Positions 8,309 through 18,886 are shown, numbered from the stretch's first letter. The stretch: DNA of 64,000 nucleotides from Micromonospora_G sp044901685 (GCF_044901685.1 NZ_JBJDPS010000002.1:62001-126000); one strand, 5' to 3'. Program-made: numbers and translations. Notes: generated by a model from the letters alone, not told the origin.

Positions 8309-9513
8309 CGTCCCTCCCCGGGGTCGGTGGCCAGGGTGGAGAGCACGTCGGCGAGGCGGGCGACCCCGGCGGCGCAGTCGATGTCGTCGGCGGTCTCGGC
8401 CGGCGAGTGCGAGACCCCGGTCGGGTTGCGGACGAAGAGCATCGCGGTGGGCAGGTGGGCGGCGAGCACCCCGGCGTCGTGCCCGGCGGCGGTCGGCAGC
8501 ACCGGTACGCCGCCGGCCAGCACCCGCCCGAACAGCTCGATCAGGCCGCCGTCGAACTCCACCAGCGGGGTGACCGACTCGCGGGTCAGCCGGAACCCGG
8601 TGCGGTCGCGTACCGCCCGCTCCGCCGTCTTCTGGTCGATCGCCGCGACCAACGCGTCGAGCGTGCCGACCTCGGCGGCGCGGGCGTCCAGCCAGCCACG
8701 TACCAGCGACGGCACGGCGTTGGTGGCGTTCGGCTCGACCTCCACCCGGCCGACCGTCGCCTGGGCGCCGGAGCGTCGGGCCTCCTTGTTCGCGGCCAGC
8801 ACGGCGAAGGCGTACGTCAGCATCGGGTCGCGCCGGTCGCTCATCAACGTGGTCCCGGCGTGGTTCGCCTCCCCGGTGAAGTCCATCCGCCAGCGCCCGT
8901 GCGGCCAGATGCCGCTGGCGACGCCGACCGGAGCGCCCAGGTCGACCAGGGCCCGCCCCTGCTCGATGTGCAGCTCGACAAAGGCGCCGACCCGGGCCAG
9001 CAGGTCCGGCCGGGCACCCGTCGGCCGACCGCCGAGCGCCTCGGCGAAGCTGACGCCGTCGGAGTCGGTGAGCGCCGCCGCCCGGTCGACCGTCAGTTCA
9101 CCGGTGAGCAGCCGGGAGCCGAGGCAGGGTACGCCGAACCGGGCCCCCTCCTCCTCGGCGAACGCCACCACACCGATCGGTCGGTCGGGCGGCGGCCCGG
9201 ATTCGCGTACCCGGTCGAGGGCGAGCCAGGCGCTGACGATGCCGAGCGGCCCGTCGTAGCCGCCGCCGTACGGCACCGAGTCGAAGTGGCTGCCGACCAG
9301 GACCGCGTCACCCCGTTCGGGGTCGCCGTACCAGGCGAACAGGTTGCCGTTGCCGTCCTGCTCGACCGGCATGCCCCGGTCGGCGGCCTGCCGGCGGAAC
9401 CAGTCCCGCAGCCGCAGCTCCGGTTCGGTGAAGGCGTACCGCAGGTAGCCGCCGCTGCCCGGATCGCGCCCGACCGGTGCGATCTCGTCCCACAGCTTCC
9501 GGAACGCCGCCAC
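8305..9513 (-). CDS. M20-family amidohydrolase (allantoate/N-carbamoyl amino acid type), hut-linked
   Basis: This 402-residue dinuclear zinc hydrolase of peptidase family M20 resembles allantoate amidohydrolases and N-carbamoyl-L-amino-acid hydrolases. Metal and catalytic motifs are GSHFDSVPYGGGYDG, FAEEEGARFG, ELHIEQG and a late AGHDAG. I place the start at the GTG at 9513; the frame runs upstream through the GGGCCCC element and antisense to hutU, but that part has no family similarity. A TTG just upstream, next to an AAGGAGG supplied by the repeat, is a less likely alternative. It sits between hutU and hutF, and no HutG-type deformylase is seen nearby. It may therefore hydrolyse N-formylglutamate to glutamate and formate (inference). 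Confidence 0.87.
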   Translation of the reverse strand: MAAFRKLWDEIAPVGRDPGSGGYLRYAFTEPELRLRDWFRRQAADRGMPVEQDGNGNLFAWYGDPERGDAVLVGSHFDSVPYGGGYDGPLGIVSAWLALDRVRESGPPPDRPIGVVAFAEEEGARFGVPCLGSRLLTGELTVDRAAALTDSDGVSFAEALGGRPTGARPDLLARVGAFVELHIEQGRALVDLGAPVGVASGIWPHGRWRMDFTGEANHAGTTLMSDRRDPMLTYAFAVLAANKEARRSGAQATVGRVEVEPNATNAVPSLVRGWLDARAAEVGTLDALVAAIDQKTAERAVRDRTGFRLTRESVTPLVEFDGGLIELFGRVLAGGVPVLPTAAGHDAGVLAAHLPTAMLFVRNPTGVSHSPAETADDIDCAAGVARLADVLSTLATDPGEGR

Positions 9514-9522
9514 GTCTCCGGC

Positions 9523-9572
9523 GTTAGGAGGGGGCCCTTCTACAACGGAATCCGATAACAAGGGGCCCCTCC

Positions 9573-9576
<4 letters not shown>
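9523..9576. repeat. GGGCCCC hairpin element, copy 2
   Basis: This is an imperfect inverted repeat, each arm with a GGGCCCC-type core, lying between hutU and the M20 amidohydrolase gene, which read in the same direction. As in copy 1, the outer CCTTAC edge supplies the TAA stop codon of the minus-strand gene that ends there, here hutU. It could attenuate readthrough from hutU into the rest of the cluster, so the four downstream genes may need reinitiation or an internal promoter. Confidence 0.78.
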
Positions 9577-11222
<1,646 letters not shown>

Positions 11223-11294
11223 CGGATCTCCTCGGCAACGGTGAAGAGCGGGCGGGGATCGGCTCGGTCGGGTTCGGGTTGGTGGTCGGTGGGG

Positions 11295-12188
11295 TCAGGT
11301 GAGGAACACCTGGCGCCGGGCGGCGGACTGTTCGAACTCCTCCAGTCGGCGCTGGGTGTGGCTCGGCGCGGCGTCGCAGATCGCCTGGAGCAGCACCATG
11401 GCCAGGGCCATCGGGGCGGTGTGCAGGTCGAAGACGAGTTGGGCGCCGACCGCGGCGGGGAGCACGATGTCGGCGTACTCGGCGGCGGGGCTGACCGCCG
11501 AGTCGGTGAGCGCGACAACGGAGAGCCCGGCCAGCCGCGCCTCCCGGAGCGCGTCCAGCGACTCCCGGGGGTAACGGGGCAGCACGATGGCGAGCAGCGC
11601 GGTGGCGCCGGCCGTACGGGCCTGGTCGAGCCGGTCGGCGAGCAGGCTGCCACCGGTGTCGAGCACCCGTACGTCCGGGAGGACCTTCGCCGCGAAATAG
11701 GCGAAGTACGCGGCCAGCGGTGCGGCGGCCCGCAGTCCGAGTACGGGCAGCGGCCGGCTCTCGGCCAGCAGTGCACCGGCTGCGGTGACCTTGTCCGGGT
11801 CACCGAGCTGCTCGGCCAGTCGGTGCAGGTTCTGCACCTCGTCACTGACCGCCCGCTGGAGCTCGTTGCCGGCGGCCGGTACGTCGGCCGCCGGGCGACC
11901 GCGCTCGGCGGCGGTGATCTCGCGGAGCCGACGACGCAGGGCGGGGTAGCCGTCGTAGCCGAGCGCGATCGCGAACCGGGTCACCGACGGCTGGCTGACC
12001 TGGGCGAGTTCGGCGATCTCGGCCGCCGAGAGGTACGCCGCCGAGGCGGCGTGCTGGACCAGGCTGTGCGCGATCCGTCGCTGGGTCGGGGTGAGCCGGA
12101 TGCCGTGGAACAGGTCGAGCACCTGGTCGGTGGGGGCCACGACCAGGGGATCGAATGTCGCATCCCGGACAAGTGAATCGTCATTCAC
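11295..12188 (-). CDS. MurR/RpiR family transcriptional regulator of the hut cluster
   Basis: This 297-residue protein has an N-terminal RpiR-type helix-turn-helix (AAEIAELAQVSQPSVTRFAIALGYDGY, split around residues 55-80) and a C-terminal SIS fold from about residue 125 (LPVLGLRAAAPLA through ALTDSAVSPAAEYADIVL). SIS domains of this family bind small effectors, usually phosphosugars. It is the promoter-proximal gene of the hut cluster and reads in the same direction, so autoregulation plus control of hutUFIH is the simplest reading (inference from position). The effector might be urocanate, but no motif shows this. The GTG start lies within a short inverted repeat. Confidence 0.85.
   Translation of the reverse strand: MNDDSLVRDATFDPLVVAPTDQVLDLFHGIRLTPTQRRIAHSLVQHAASAAYLSAAEIAELAQVSQPSVTRFAIALGYDGYPALRRRLREITAAERGRPAADVPAAGNELQRAVSDEVQNLHRLAEQLGDPDKVTAAGALLAESRPLPVLGLRAAAPLAAYFAYFAAKVLPDVRVLDTGGSLLADRLDQARTAGATALLAIVLPRYPRESLDALREARLAGLSVVALTDSAVSPAAEYADIVLPAAVGAQLVFDLHTAPMALAMVLLQAICDAAPSHTQRRLEEFEQSAARRQVFLT
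12173..12188. promoter_or_regulatory. inverted repeat spanning the regulator start codon
   Basis: GTGAATCG followed directly by TCATTCAC gives a perfect 6-bp inverted repeat with a 4-bp centre. It covers the start codon of the RpiR-type regulator. Just upstream on the minus strand is an unusually AT-rich stretch with TATGCAT, a possible -10 region. The repeat may be an autoregulatory operator; this is inference from position and symmetry only. Confidence 0.35.
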
Positions 12189-12396
12189 GGAAGCACTCTA
12201 TGCATAAAAACATTCAGATGGCAATGACGTGCGGCCGAACATGGCACTACCGGGTCCCGCCGGGACGGCTAGGGTCTGGGCGCATGGACACTCCGGCGTG
12301 GATCGCTGGCGTCTCGTCGGCGGCGACACGCGGTGTGGGCGGCGAACCTTCCTGACGACCGGGTCGTCGGGACCGGGACGTGATACAACCAACCCC

Positions 12397-13230
12397 GTGG
12401 ATGGGACCCGGTTCCGACGCACCATCGCCCGTACCCCGCTCGCGCCCGTCGCGGCCTTTCCCAAACGGCTGCTCCGGGTCGCCCGGCACGATGCCCGGGT
12501 GCTTGGCGTCTCCGCCCGCTGGCTGCTCACCTCACGCGAGCACCACAACTACACGTACGATCTGACCCGGCTCAGCCGGGAGCATCTCGCCTGGTTCGTC
12601 AGCGTCATCACGGACACCCCGGTCAAGCAGATCCGGGACTACCTCGCCGAGATCGAGTCCGACCACACGCTGCGGCAGCACATCGAGCGGACCACGGCCG
12701 CCTCGGCGCGGCGTGGGCTCGCCGACCGCCAGGTGCGTTACGCCCGACGGATCGGCTGGTACGCGATCGTCCGCGCGACCCGTCCGGCGCACGTCGTCGA
12801 GACCGGGGTGGACAAGGGACTGGGCACCTGCGTGCTGGCTGCCGCGCTGTTGCGTAACACCGCCGAGGGGCAACCCGGACGGGTCACCTCGCTGGACATC
12901 AACCCGGAGGCCGGCTACCTGGCCCGGGTCGAGCCGTGGGCCGACGTGGTCGACCTGGTGATCGGCGACTCGATCGCCTCGATCCGGGCGCTGGACCGAC
13001 CGGTCGACCTGTTCCTGCACGACAGCGACCACAGTGCCGGCCACGAGCGCAACGAGTTCGAGGCGGTCGAGTCGAAGCTGTCGCCGAACGCACTGCTGCT
13101 CACCGACAACGTCACGGTGACCAATGTGCTCTCCGAGCACGCCGAGCGGACCGGTCGGCGGTTCCTCGCCTACCGCGAGACCCCGGCCCGGCACTGGTTC
13201 CCCGGCGACGGCATCGGGGTCGCCTGGTAA
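12397..13230 (+). CDS. class I SAM-dependent methyltransferase
   Basis: This 277-residue protein has a Rossmann-type methyltransferase core in its C-terminal two thirds. The SAM-binding motif I reads VVETGVDKGLGT near residue 133, motif II is SLDINPE, and LFLHDSDHSAGHERNEFE and LLTDNVTVTNV follow. This pattern resembles the Methyltransf_24 group, which includes small-molecule and sugar O-methyltransferases. I took the GTG at 12397 as start; the frame is open further upstream but that part has no protein-like pattern. It reads divergently from the hut regulator, and no neighbour indicates its substrate. Confidence 0.75.
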   Translation: MDGTRFRRTIARTPLAPVAAFPKRLLRVARHDARVLGVSARWLLTSREHHNYTYDLTRLSREHLAWFVSVITDTPVKQIRDYLAEIESDHTLRQHIERTTAASARRGLADRQVRYARRIGWYAIVRATRPAHVVETGVDKGLGTCVLAAALLRNTAEGQPGRVTSLDINPEAGYLARVEPWADVVDLVIGDSIASIRALDRPVDLFLHDSDHSAGHERNEFEAVESKLSPNALLLTDNVTVTNVLSEHAERTGRRFLAYRETPARHWFPGDGIGVAW

Positions 13231-13340
13231 GGGCGGTCGCCGGCAGCACGGGTGGCGTTGCCGGCAGCACGGGTGACATCGACGGCGAGAGCGAACAGTC
13301 GGGACTACCCCGTCGCGTCGCGTCGTGCCATCCTGGCCGG

Positions 13341-14186
13341 ATGCGAGTGGCCTCGATTCACACGTACCCGGTGAAGGGGTGCCACCGGATGGACCGCGAC
13401 GCGGCGCGGGTCGAGCCGTGGGGCCTGGACGGCGACCGGCGCTGGCTGATCGTGGACGAGCGCGGCATCGGCCTCACCCAGCGCCAGCACCGGGAACTGG
13501 TGACGATGCGGGCGGTGTCCCGGCCCGGAGGGCTGACCCTGGCCGCGCCGGGTCTACCTCCGCTCGATCTGGCCGAACCGACCGGCGGCGAGCAGATTCA
13601 GGTCCGGGTGTTCGGGGGACGACCGTTCTCGTCGGTACGCGCCGCCGGCCCCGAGGCCGACGGCTGGCTCCACCGACTGCTGGGACGTGCGGCCCGGTTG
13701 GTCTGGCTCGGCGACCCGGCCGGCAACCTTGTTCCCTGGCCGGTCGCGGTCGGCTCCGGCGCCGAGGTGAGCTTTGCCGACGGGACACCGTTGCTGCTGG
13801 CCAACACCGCGTCGTTGGACGCGTTCAACGGGTGGCTGCTGGAGTCGGGCAGCTCCGAGGGGCCGCTGCCGATCAGTCAGTTCCGGCCCAACCTGGTGAT
13901 GAGCGGTGCCGCTGCGTGGGTCGAGGGGGAGTGGGTCGGCCGCCGGATCAGGATCGGCGGGGCCGTGTTCCACGGCGCCGCCGAGTGCGGGCGCTGCGTC
14001 GTCGCGACGATCGACCAGGAGACCGGGGAGCGGGGACGGGAACCGCTACGGATGCTCGCCGCGCGCCGGAACATCGGCCAGAAGCTGCTCTTCGGCCTCC
14101 AGATGACGGTCCGCGCCGAATCGGCCGGAACTCCCGGCGGGGATCGCACGATCCGCGTTGGTGACGCCGTGGAGGTGCTGGACTGA
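13341..14186 (+). CDS. MOSC domain-containing protein
   Basis: This 281-residue protein has an N-terminal MOSC beta-barrel domain (VASIHTYPVKGCHRM through RWLIVDERGIGLTQRQH) followed by the MOSC domain proper. The conserved cysteine region is AAECGRCVVATIDQETGE near residue 217, and SQFRPNLVM is the preceding family block. MOSC proteins bind sulfur on this cysteine or carry molybdenum cofactor and act in sulfur transfer or N-hydroxylated compound reduction. No ferredoxin or FAD domain is fused, so it would need an electron partner elsewhere if it is a reductase. Start ATG 13341; length is normal for the YcbX-type short form. Confidence 0.86.
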   Translation: MRVASIHTYPVKGCHRMDRDAARVEPWGLDGDRRWLIVDERGIGLTQRQHRELVTMRAVSRPGGLTLAAPGLPPLDLAEPTGGEQIQVRVFGGRPFSSVRAAGPEADGWLHRLLGRAARLVWLGDPAGNLVPWPVAVGSGAEVSFADGTPLLLANTASLDAFNGWLLESGSSEGPLPISQFRPNLVMSGAAAWVEGEWVGRRIRIGGAVFHGAAECGRCVVATIDQETGERGREPLRMLAARRNIGQKLLFGLQMTVRAESAGTPGGDRTIRVGDAVEVLD

Positions 14187-14198
14187 CCGCGACGGACC

Positions 14199-14258
14199 GG
14201 GCCGGCAAGGTTGCGCTGGTGGAGGTCCGGGCGGGCAAGGTTGCGCTGGTGGAGGCGC
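14199..14258. repeat. 30-bp direct repeat, two units
   Basis: Two adjacent 30-bp units share the core GGCAAGGTTGCGCTGGTGG and fill the gap between the MOSC gene and the expansin-like gene. The reading frame of the latter is open through them, but its likely start is the GTG at 14278, so the repeat is probably untranslated. Confidence 0.7.
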
Positions 14259-14277
14259 TGCGGCAACATCAGGCGCC

Positions 14278-15258
14278 GTGACTGCACCAGGCACGGTTCC
14301 CGAAGACAACACCCCGGCCGGCGACGGCGGCACCGATCGGGCGCGGCGCCGCCGGATCAGGAGCTGGTTGGCGGGTGCCGGTGTCACCGCCCTGGCCGCC
14401 GTACTCGGCATCACCCTCGCCGTACGCTCCGGTGCCGCCCCGGCCTGCGCCGCACCACCGACCGGCAGCACCGTCCACAAGGGAAAGGCCACCTTCTACG
14501 ACTCGGCCGGCTCGGGTGGCAACTGCTCCTTCCCGAGCCCACCGGCCGACCGGCTCTACGTCGCGCTCGGCCCGTCGGAGTACGCCGACGCCGCCGCCTG
14601 CGGTGGCTATCTCGACGTGACCGGCCCGAAGGGCAAGGTCAGGGTCGTGGTGATGGACCAGTGCGCCGGCTGCGAGCCGGGTCACATCGACCTCTCCGAC
14701 CAGGCGTTCGCCCGGATCGCCGACCCGGCGCAGGGTGTGGTGCCGGTGACGTACCGGGCCGTGGTGAGCCCGCCGGTCAACGGGGGGCTCACCTTCCGGA
14801 TGAAGGACGGCGCCTCGCAGTGGTGGTTCGCGGTGCAGGTCGGCAACCACGGCAATCCGCTCCGCTCGGTCGAGGCGAAGGGACCGGGCGGCGGCTTCCG
14901 CGCGGCGGCCCGCCAGGACTACAACTACTGGATCGTCGAGGGCGGCCTCGGCCCGGGGCCGTACAGCATCAGGGTCACCGACGTGTACGGCGGGCAGGCG
15001 ACCGCCACCAACATCCGGATGGTTCCGGAGCAGCTCCAACGCAGCACGGTCTCGCTCTCCGGCTCCGGTGCGCCGGCCGGCTCCGCCCGTACCCCCGGCG
15101 GTTCGCCCTCGGCCCGACCGACGCCCACGGCGAGCGTCGCGCCGACCGCCACCGCCACCCCGGCCCCGCCCTCGCCGACCCCGGCGGAGCCGACCGCCCC
15201 GGCGACGACTCTCGAGGCCCTGGCCGGTGTCGATCCGGTGGACACCTCCCGCTGCTGA
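14278..15258 (+). CDS. secreted expansin-like (EXLX1-type) protein
   Basis: This 326-residue protein has an N-terminal membrane-anchor or signal segment (WLAGAGVTALAAVLGITLAV after a basic stretch), a double-psi beta-barrel (KATFYDS, GNCSF, ACGGYLDV, MDQCAGCEPGHIDLS) and a second beta domain with aromatic residues (SQWWFAVQVGNHG, NYWIVEGG), the EXLX1/CBM63 layout. A Pro/Thr/Ser-rich tail covers the last 60 residues. Bacterial expansins loosen cellulose networks non-enzymatically; HIDLS carries the conserved acidic residue. The GTG at 14278 gives a normal secretion signal. It converges on a serine hydrolase gene. A function in plant or soil polymer contact is inferred from the family. Confidence 0.85.
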   Translation: MTAPGTVPEDNTPAGDGGTDRARRRRIRSWLAGAGVTALAAVLGITLAVRSGAAPACAAPPTGSTVHKGKATFYDSAGSGGNCSFPSPPADRLYVALGPSEYADAAACGGYLDVTGPKGKVRVVVMDQCAGCEPGHIDLSDQAFARIADPAQGVVPVTYRAVVSPPVNGGLTFRMKDGASQWWFAVQVGNHGNPLRSVEAKGPGGGFRAAARQDYNYWIVEGGLGPGPYSIRVTDVYGGQATATNIRMVPEQLQRSTVSLSGSGAPAGSARTPGGSPSARPTPTASVAPTATATPAPPSPTPAEPTAPATTLEALAGVDPVDTSRC

Positions 15259-15311
15259 CCCGGACGGGCGACCCGGGGCCGGGGCGGCGGCGCACGGTGG
15301 GTGTTCGGGCC

Positions 15312-16550
15312 TCAGCCGAGTCGGGCGGGTGGCAAAAGGCCGGGCGCCGGGGTGAGGGGCAACCCGCGCGGCTCGACGGTACGTGCGCTGGACGGCGCAC
15401 CACAGAGGGCGGTGTCGATTAACTGGAAGGTTGCCGGGCTGATCGGATCACCGGGGTACTGGTAGTGGCTGACGTTCAGTGCCACGCTCACCTGGCGCCG
15501 ACCGTCCGGGGAGTGCAGCGACAGTGTCTGGTAGCCCAACACCTGGCCGTCGTGCCCGTACGCGTCACCGCAGGGCAGCGACAGTGCCAGCAGGCCGAGG
15601 CTGTACTGGAGACCGGGCACGCCGGTCGGCAGGAACCGCACCAGTTCGGCTTGTTCACCCGCGCGGAGCAGTCGGCCGCCGAGCAGTGCTCGGTAGAAGC
15701 GGTCCAGGTCGGCGGTGGTGGAGACCAGTTCGCCGGCCATCTGGGCCCAGGACATGTTGTAGACGGTGAAGTCCCGCAACTCGCCCTCGTACCAGGGCAC
15801 GTAGCCCCGGCTGTGCGGGCCGGCGATGCGTGGGTCGGTGCCGGGGAAGTAGGTGTCGCGAAGTCCCAGCGGGCGCAGGATCCGGCGGTGGATCTCCTCG
15901 GCGGCGGGGCGCCCGGTCACCCGTTCCAGGATCAGCCCGGCCAGGACGTAGTTGGTGTTGGAGTAGGCGTAACCCTCGCCGGGCGGGTTCGTCGGCGGCA
16001 TCGCCAGCCCGGTCCGGGCCAGCTCACGAGGGGAGAAGGTGGTGGTCCGGTGCTGCTCGATGAGTTCCGGGGTGGCCAGCAGGACGTGGTCGTAACTGCC
16101 GATCCCGCTCCGGTGGCCGAGCAGCATCCGTACCGTCACGCCGTCGGGCGCGAGGCCCGGCAGGTAGCGCTTGACCGGTGCGTCGAGCGAGATCCGGCCC
16201 TCGCCGACGAGTTGCAGCACGGTGGCGGCGACGAAGGTCTTGGTGACACTGCCGACCCGGTGCCGGTAGTCGGGGCGTACCGGTCGACCGGTGGTGATGT
16301 CGGCGACGCCGCTTGCTCCGCGCCAGGTCGCCCGACCGTCGCGGACCTCGGCGAAGACACCGACCATGCCGGCGCCGGTGATCCCTCCCAGCGCGGCGTC
16401 GAGCGCCGCCACGGGCAGCGGGTCGCCGCCCGGGTTTCCGCCGGGCGCCGGTCGGGCCGATGCGGCGCCCGGGTTCGCCAGGACGCCGACCAGTACGGCC
16501 GGAGCCAGGGCGGCGGCCCAGAACGAGGATTTGCGTCGTGTTTTGCCCAT
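15312..16550 (-). CDS. serine hydrolase, class C beta-lactamase/D-Ala-D-Ala carboxypeptidase fold
   Basis: This 412-residue secreted protein has a signal peptide (MGKTRRKSSFWAAALAPAVL to an A-x-A site near residue 32) and the beta-lactamase-like penicilloyl serine hydrolase fold. The catalytic S-x-x-K is SVTK near residue 104, the second motif is YSNTNY near residue 200, and the third is the H-D-G triad in YGHDGQVLG. These are the motifs of Streptomyces R61-type DD-carboxypeptidases and related esterases. The ATG has a GGGAGGAAAC ribosome site. Substrate could be peptidoglycan peptide or a small ester. It reads divergently from the LtrA gene. Confidence 0.9.
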   Translation of the reverse strand: MGKTRRKSSFWAAALAPAVLVGVLANPGAASARPAPGGNPGGDPLPVAALDAALGGITGAGMVGVFAEVRDGRATWRGASGVADITTGRPVRPDYRHRVGSVTKTFVAATVLQLVGEGRISLDAPVKRYLPGLAPDGVTVRMLLGHRSGIGSYDHVLLATPELIEQHRTTTFSPRELARTGLAMPPTNPPGEGYAYSNTNYVLAGLILERVTGRPAAEEIHRRILRPLGLRDTYFPGTDPRIAGPHSRGYVPWYEGELRDFTVYNMSWAQMAGELVSTTADLDRFYRALLGGRLLRAGEQAELVRFLPTGVPGLQYSLGLLALSLPCGDAYGHDGQVLGYQTLSLHSPDGRRQVSVALNVSHYQYPGDPISPATFQLIDTALCGAPSSARTVEPRGLPLTPAPGLLPPARLG

Positions 16551-16704
16551 GTTTCCTCCCGGATGGTCGTTCCGGGATTGACCGTAGTAGTGCTTTGCAA
16601 CTGTTATCGGGCGGCCGACGCCTCGTGTCCCCCTGATCGGTCGGTCGGGCCGGAGATCGGTTCATTGCCTCACCCGGCCGGAGACCGGACGTGAGAATAA
16701 GGTC

Positions 16705-17886
16705 GTGACCACGGGTGTCAGGCTGGTACGCGGCCCCGGCAGCCCGATGCAGCCGGCGTTCCTGGAGCTCTTCTACGACCTGGTGTACGTCTTCGCGCTC
16801 ACCCAGATCACCCACCTGCTGGTGCAGGATCTGAGCTGGCGTGCTGCGCTCAGGGCGTTTGTCCTGCTCCTGGCCCTGTGGTGGATCTGGGTGCTGACGG
16901 CGTGGCTGACCGACCAGTTCGACCCGCAACACCCCCTACTACAGCTCTACGTCATCCTCGTCATGCTCGGCGTCCTGCTGATGGCGATCGTGCTTCCCCA
17001 GGCATTCGCCAGGTACGGGCTGCTCTTCGCCGTCGCCTACGTGGCGATCCACCTCACCCGGCACGTTTTCATCATGATTGCCGAGTGGGGCACCCAACTC
17101 GCGCAGCGGTCGCTGCGGGCGGCCTTCTGGTTCACCGGCTCCGCCCTGCTCTGGATCCCGGGCGCGTTCGCCGAGGGTTGGCTGCGGGTGGTGCTCTGGC
17201 TGGCGGCGTTGACCGTCGACTACGTCTCGGCCGCCCTGCGGTGGCCCGCCCCGGGACTCGGGGAGGCGCCCGGGTGGGAGCTGACGATCCAGGAAAGTCA
17301 CCTGGCCGAGCGTTACCGACAGGTGCTCGTCATCGCGCTCGGCGAGATCATCCTGATCCTGGGCCTGACGTTCGCCCAGGGAGAGCAGGGCCTGACGTTG
17401 CACCGTACGACCGTGCTCGTGTTCGCGTTCGCCAGCACCGCGCTGATGTGGCGGCTCTACATCTACCGGGCCGGCGAACAACTCGCCCCCGCCATCGCGG
17501 CTTCCTCGCGCCCGCACCGGTTGAGTCAGTGGTCCTCGTACGCGCACATGGTGATGGTGGCCGGCATCCTGCTGACCGCCGTGGGCTTCACGGTCATCCT
17601 CGAACACCCGGACGGGAACCCCGAGCCGGGTTGGACCGCCGGCATCGCGGGTGGCCCGGCCCTCTTCCTGGCCGGGCGTTCCGCGTTCGAGTACGTCATC
17701 TTCGGTCGGGTGTCCCGGTCACGGTGGGTCGCGATGATCCTGCTGGCCGCCGTCGCGGGTGCCGCGTTCCACCTCCCGCCGGTGGCGACCGCCGCCGCCG
17801 GGACCTTCGTGCTGGCGGCGGTCGCGCTGTTCGACACCCACCGCGCCTACGGTCGTGCCCCGGAACCGCCCGCGCCGCCGACCTGA
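16705..17886 (+). CDS. low temperature requirement protein A (LtrA) family membrane protein
   Basis: This 393-residue multi-pass membrane protein begins with FLELFYDLVYVFALTQITHLL, the hallmark of the LtrA family. Family block ERYRQVLVIALGEIILILG follows near residue 205. About ten to eleven hydrophobic helices are visible. LtrA was first linked to cold growth in Listeria; the biochemical role is not known. The GTG at 16705 is the only good start. Just after the stop lies a 21-bp tandem repeat, and the next gene converges on it. Confidence 0.88.
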   Translation: MTTGVRLVRGPGSPMQPAFLELFYDLVYVFALTQITHLLVQDLSWRAALRAFVLLLALWWIWVLTAWLTDQFDPQHPLLQLYVILVMLGVLLMAIVLPQAFARYGLLFAVAYVAIHLTRHVFIMIAEWGTQLAQRSLRAAFWFTGSALLWIPGAFAEGWLRVVLWLAALTVDYVSAALRWPAPGLGEAPGWELTIQESHLAERYRQVLVIALGEIILILGLTFAQGEQGLTLHRTTVLVFAFASTALMWRLYIYRAGEQLAPAIAASSRPHRLSQWSSYAHMVMVAGILLTAVGFTVILEHPDGNPEPGWTAGIAGGPALFLAGRSAFEYVIFGRVSRSRWVAMILLAAVAGAAFHLPPVATAAAGTFVLAAVALFDTHRAYGRAPEPPAPPT

Positions 17887-17898
17887 CCGGTGGCTTCC

Positions 17899-18020
17899 GG
17901 ACCTCGGTGGCGGCGCTCCGGACCTCGGAAGCGGCGCTCCGGACCTCGGTGGCGGTGCTCCGGACCTCGGTGGTGGCGCTCGGGACCTCGGAGGCGGTGC
18001 TCGGGACCTCGGTGGCGGTC
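17899..18020. repeat. 21-bp tandem repeat, six units
   Basis: Five full and one partial unit of GGACCTCGGTGGCGGYGCTC plus one base lie between the convergent LtrA and GNAT genes, ending at the GNAT stop codon. The frame is open through them and would code RTSVAAL-type repeats, but no start precedes them except by readthrough from other frames. No spacers separate the units. Confidence 0.85.
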
Positions 18021-18540
18021 AGGCCAGCGGCAGCCACATCAGGATCTCGTCCCGGTCGTCGTCCGGGGCCAGCCGCAGCGCGCCGGGCAGGCGACCCACC
18101 TCGCGGTAGCCGCAGCGCTGGTAGAACCGTTCCAGGTTCAGCCCGCCCCGGACGGTGACCTGGAGCGCCTCCAGGCCCAGCTTGCGTCCGAGGCGCTCGG
18201 CCTCGGCCATCAACGCGACGCCGTTGCCCGTGCCCTGGAGACCCGGGTGGACCATCACCCGCTTGAGCACCTGCCAGTGCTCCTTGAGCGCGAACCGGTT
18301 CGAGGTGAAGATCAGGAAGGCCGCCGGACGGTTCTCGTCGGTGTAGCCGACCAGTAGCCGGTCCGGGCCGTCGGCGATGCCGGCGAAGGCCGCTTCCGCG
18401 AGTGGACGTACCAGTTCCTCGGTGACCGGGGCGACGAAGCCGACCGCGCCGCCGGCGTTTGTCACCACCGTCCAGAGCGTGACGAGCTGCTGTCGCAGCT
18501 CCGGGGTCAGCTCGGGGTCGAACACGAAGCGGAGGGTCAC
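18019..18540 (-). CDS. GNAT family N-acetyltransferase
   Basis: This 173-residue protein has the GNAT acetyl-CoA fold. The pyrophosphate-binding loop is in VMVHPGLQGTGNGVALM (Q-x-x-G-x-G/A form) near residue 100, preceded by the beta-4 strand and followed by QVTVRGGLNLERFYQRCGYREVG, the usual C-terminal strand-helix pair. Such enzymes acetylate an amine on a small molecule or peptide. The neighbours (LtrA, tRNA-Leu) give no hint of the substrate. Confidence 0.82.
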   Translation of the reverse strand: MTLRFVFDPELTPELRQQLVTLWTVVTNAGGAVGFVAPVTEELVRPLAEAAFAGIADGPDRLLVGYTDENRPAAFLIFTSNRFALKEHWQVLKRVMVHPGLQGTGNGVALMAEAERLGRKLGLEALQVTVRGGLNLERFYQRCGYREVGRLPGALRLAPDDDRDEILMWLPLA

Positions 18541-18726
18541 CCGGTCATCTTCGACGCTCCGGGCACGCTCGTGCGCCGGGCGGCCGAGCGGGGTGACGGA
18601 GGTTACAACCGATCAGCCGACCCGGGATCCGGAGCCCAACGCGGCCCCGGAGGGCGTCGCCGGCCAACCCCGGGCCCGGCCGTGAACTGCTAGTCGAAGG
18701 GCTGCGCTGACGAGCCCGACGATCGG

Positions 18727-18807
18727 TGCGGGAGAGGGGAGTCGAACCCCCACGCCCGAAGGCACAGGAACCTAAATCCTGCGTGGCTGCCATTACACCA
18801 CTCCCGC
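18727..18807 (-). tRNA. tRNA-Leu(TAG)
   Basis: The minus strand folds as a class II tRNA of 81 nt. The acceptor stem GCGGGAG pairs with CTCCCGC. The anticodon arm CAGGA/TCCTG holds the loop TTTAGGT with anticodon TAG, reading CUA. There is a long variable arm (GTGCCTTCGGGCG region) and a T arm with GGTTCGACTCC. The discriminator base is A, and the 3' CCA is not fully encoded. Confidence 0.95.
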
Positions 18808-18886
18808 TGGCGGTACGAGTCTAGAGCCTGCGCGGCCTCCGTGCGCACGTACATCCGACGGCTGCGGATCCGCCGACCGCCCCGCC

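Noticed and set aside
17899..18020. CRISPR-like array
   Set aside because: Units are contiguous with no spacers, and no cas gene is present; the same holds for 2553-2647.
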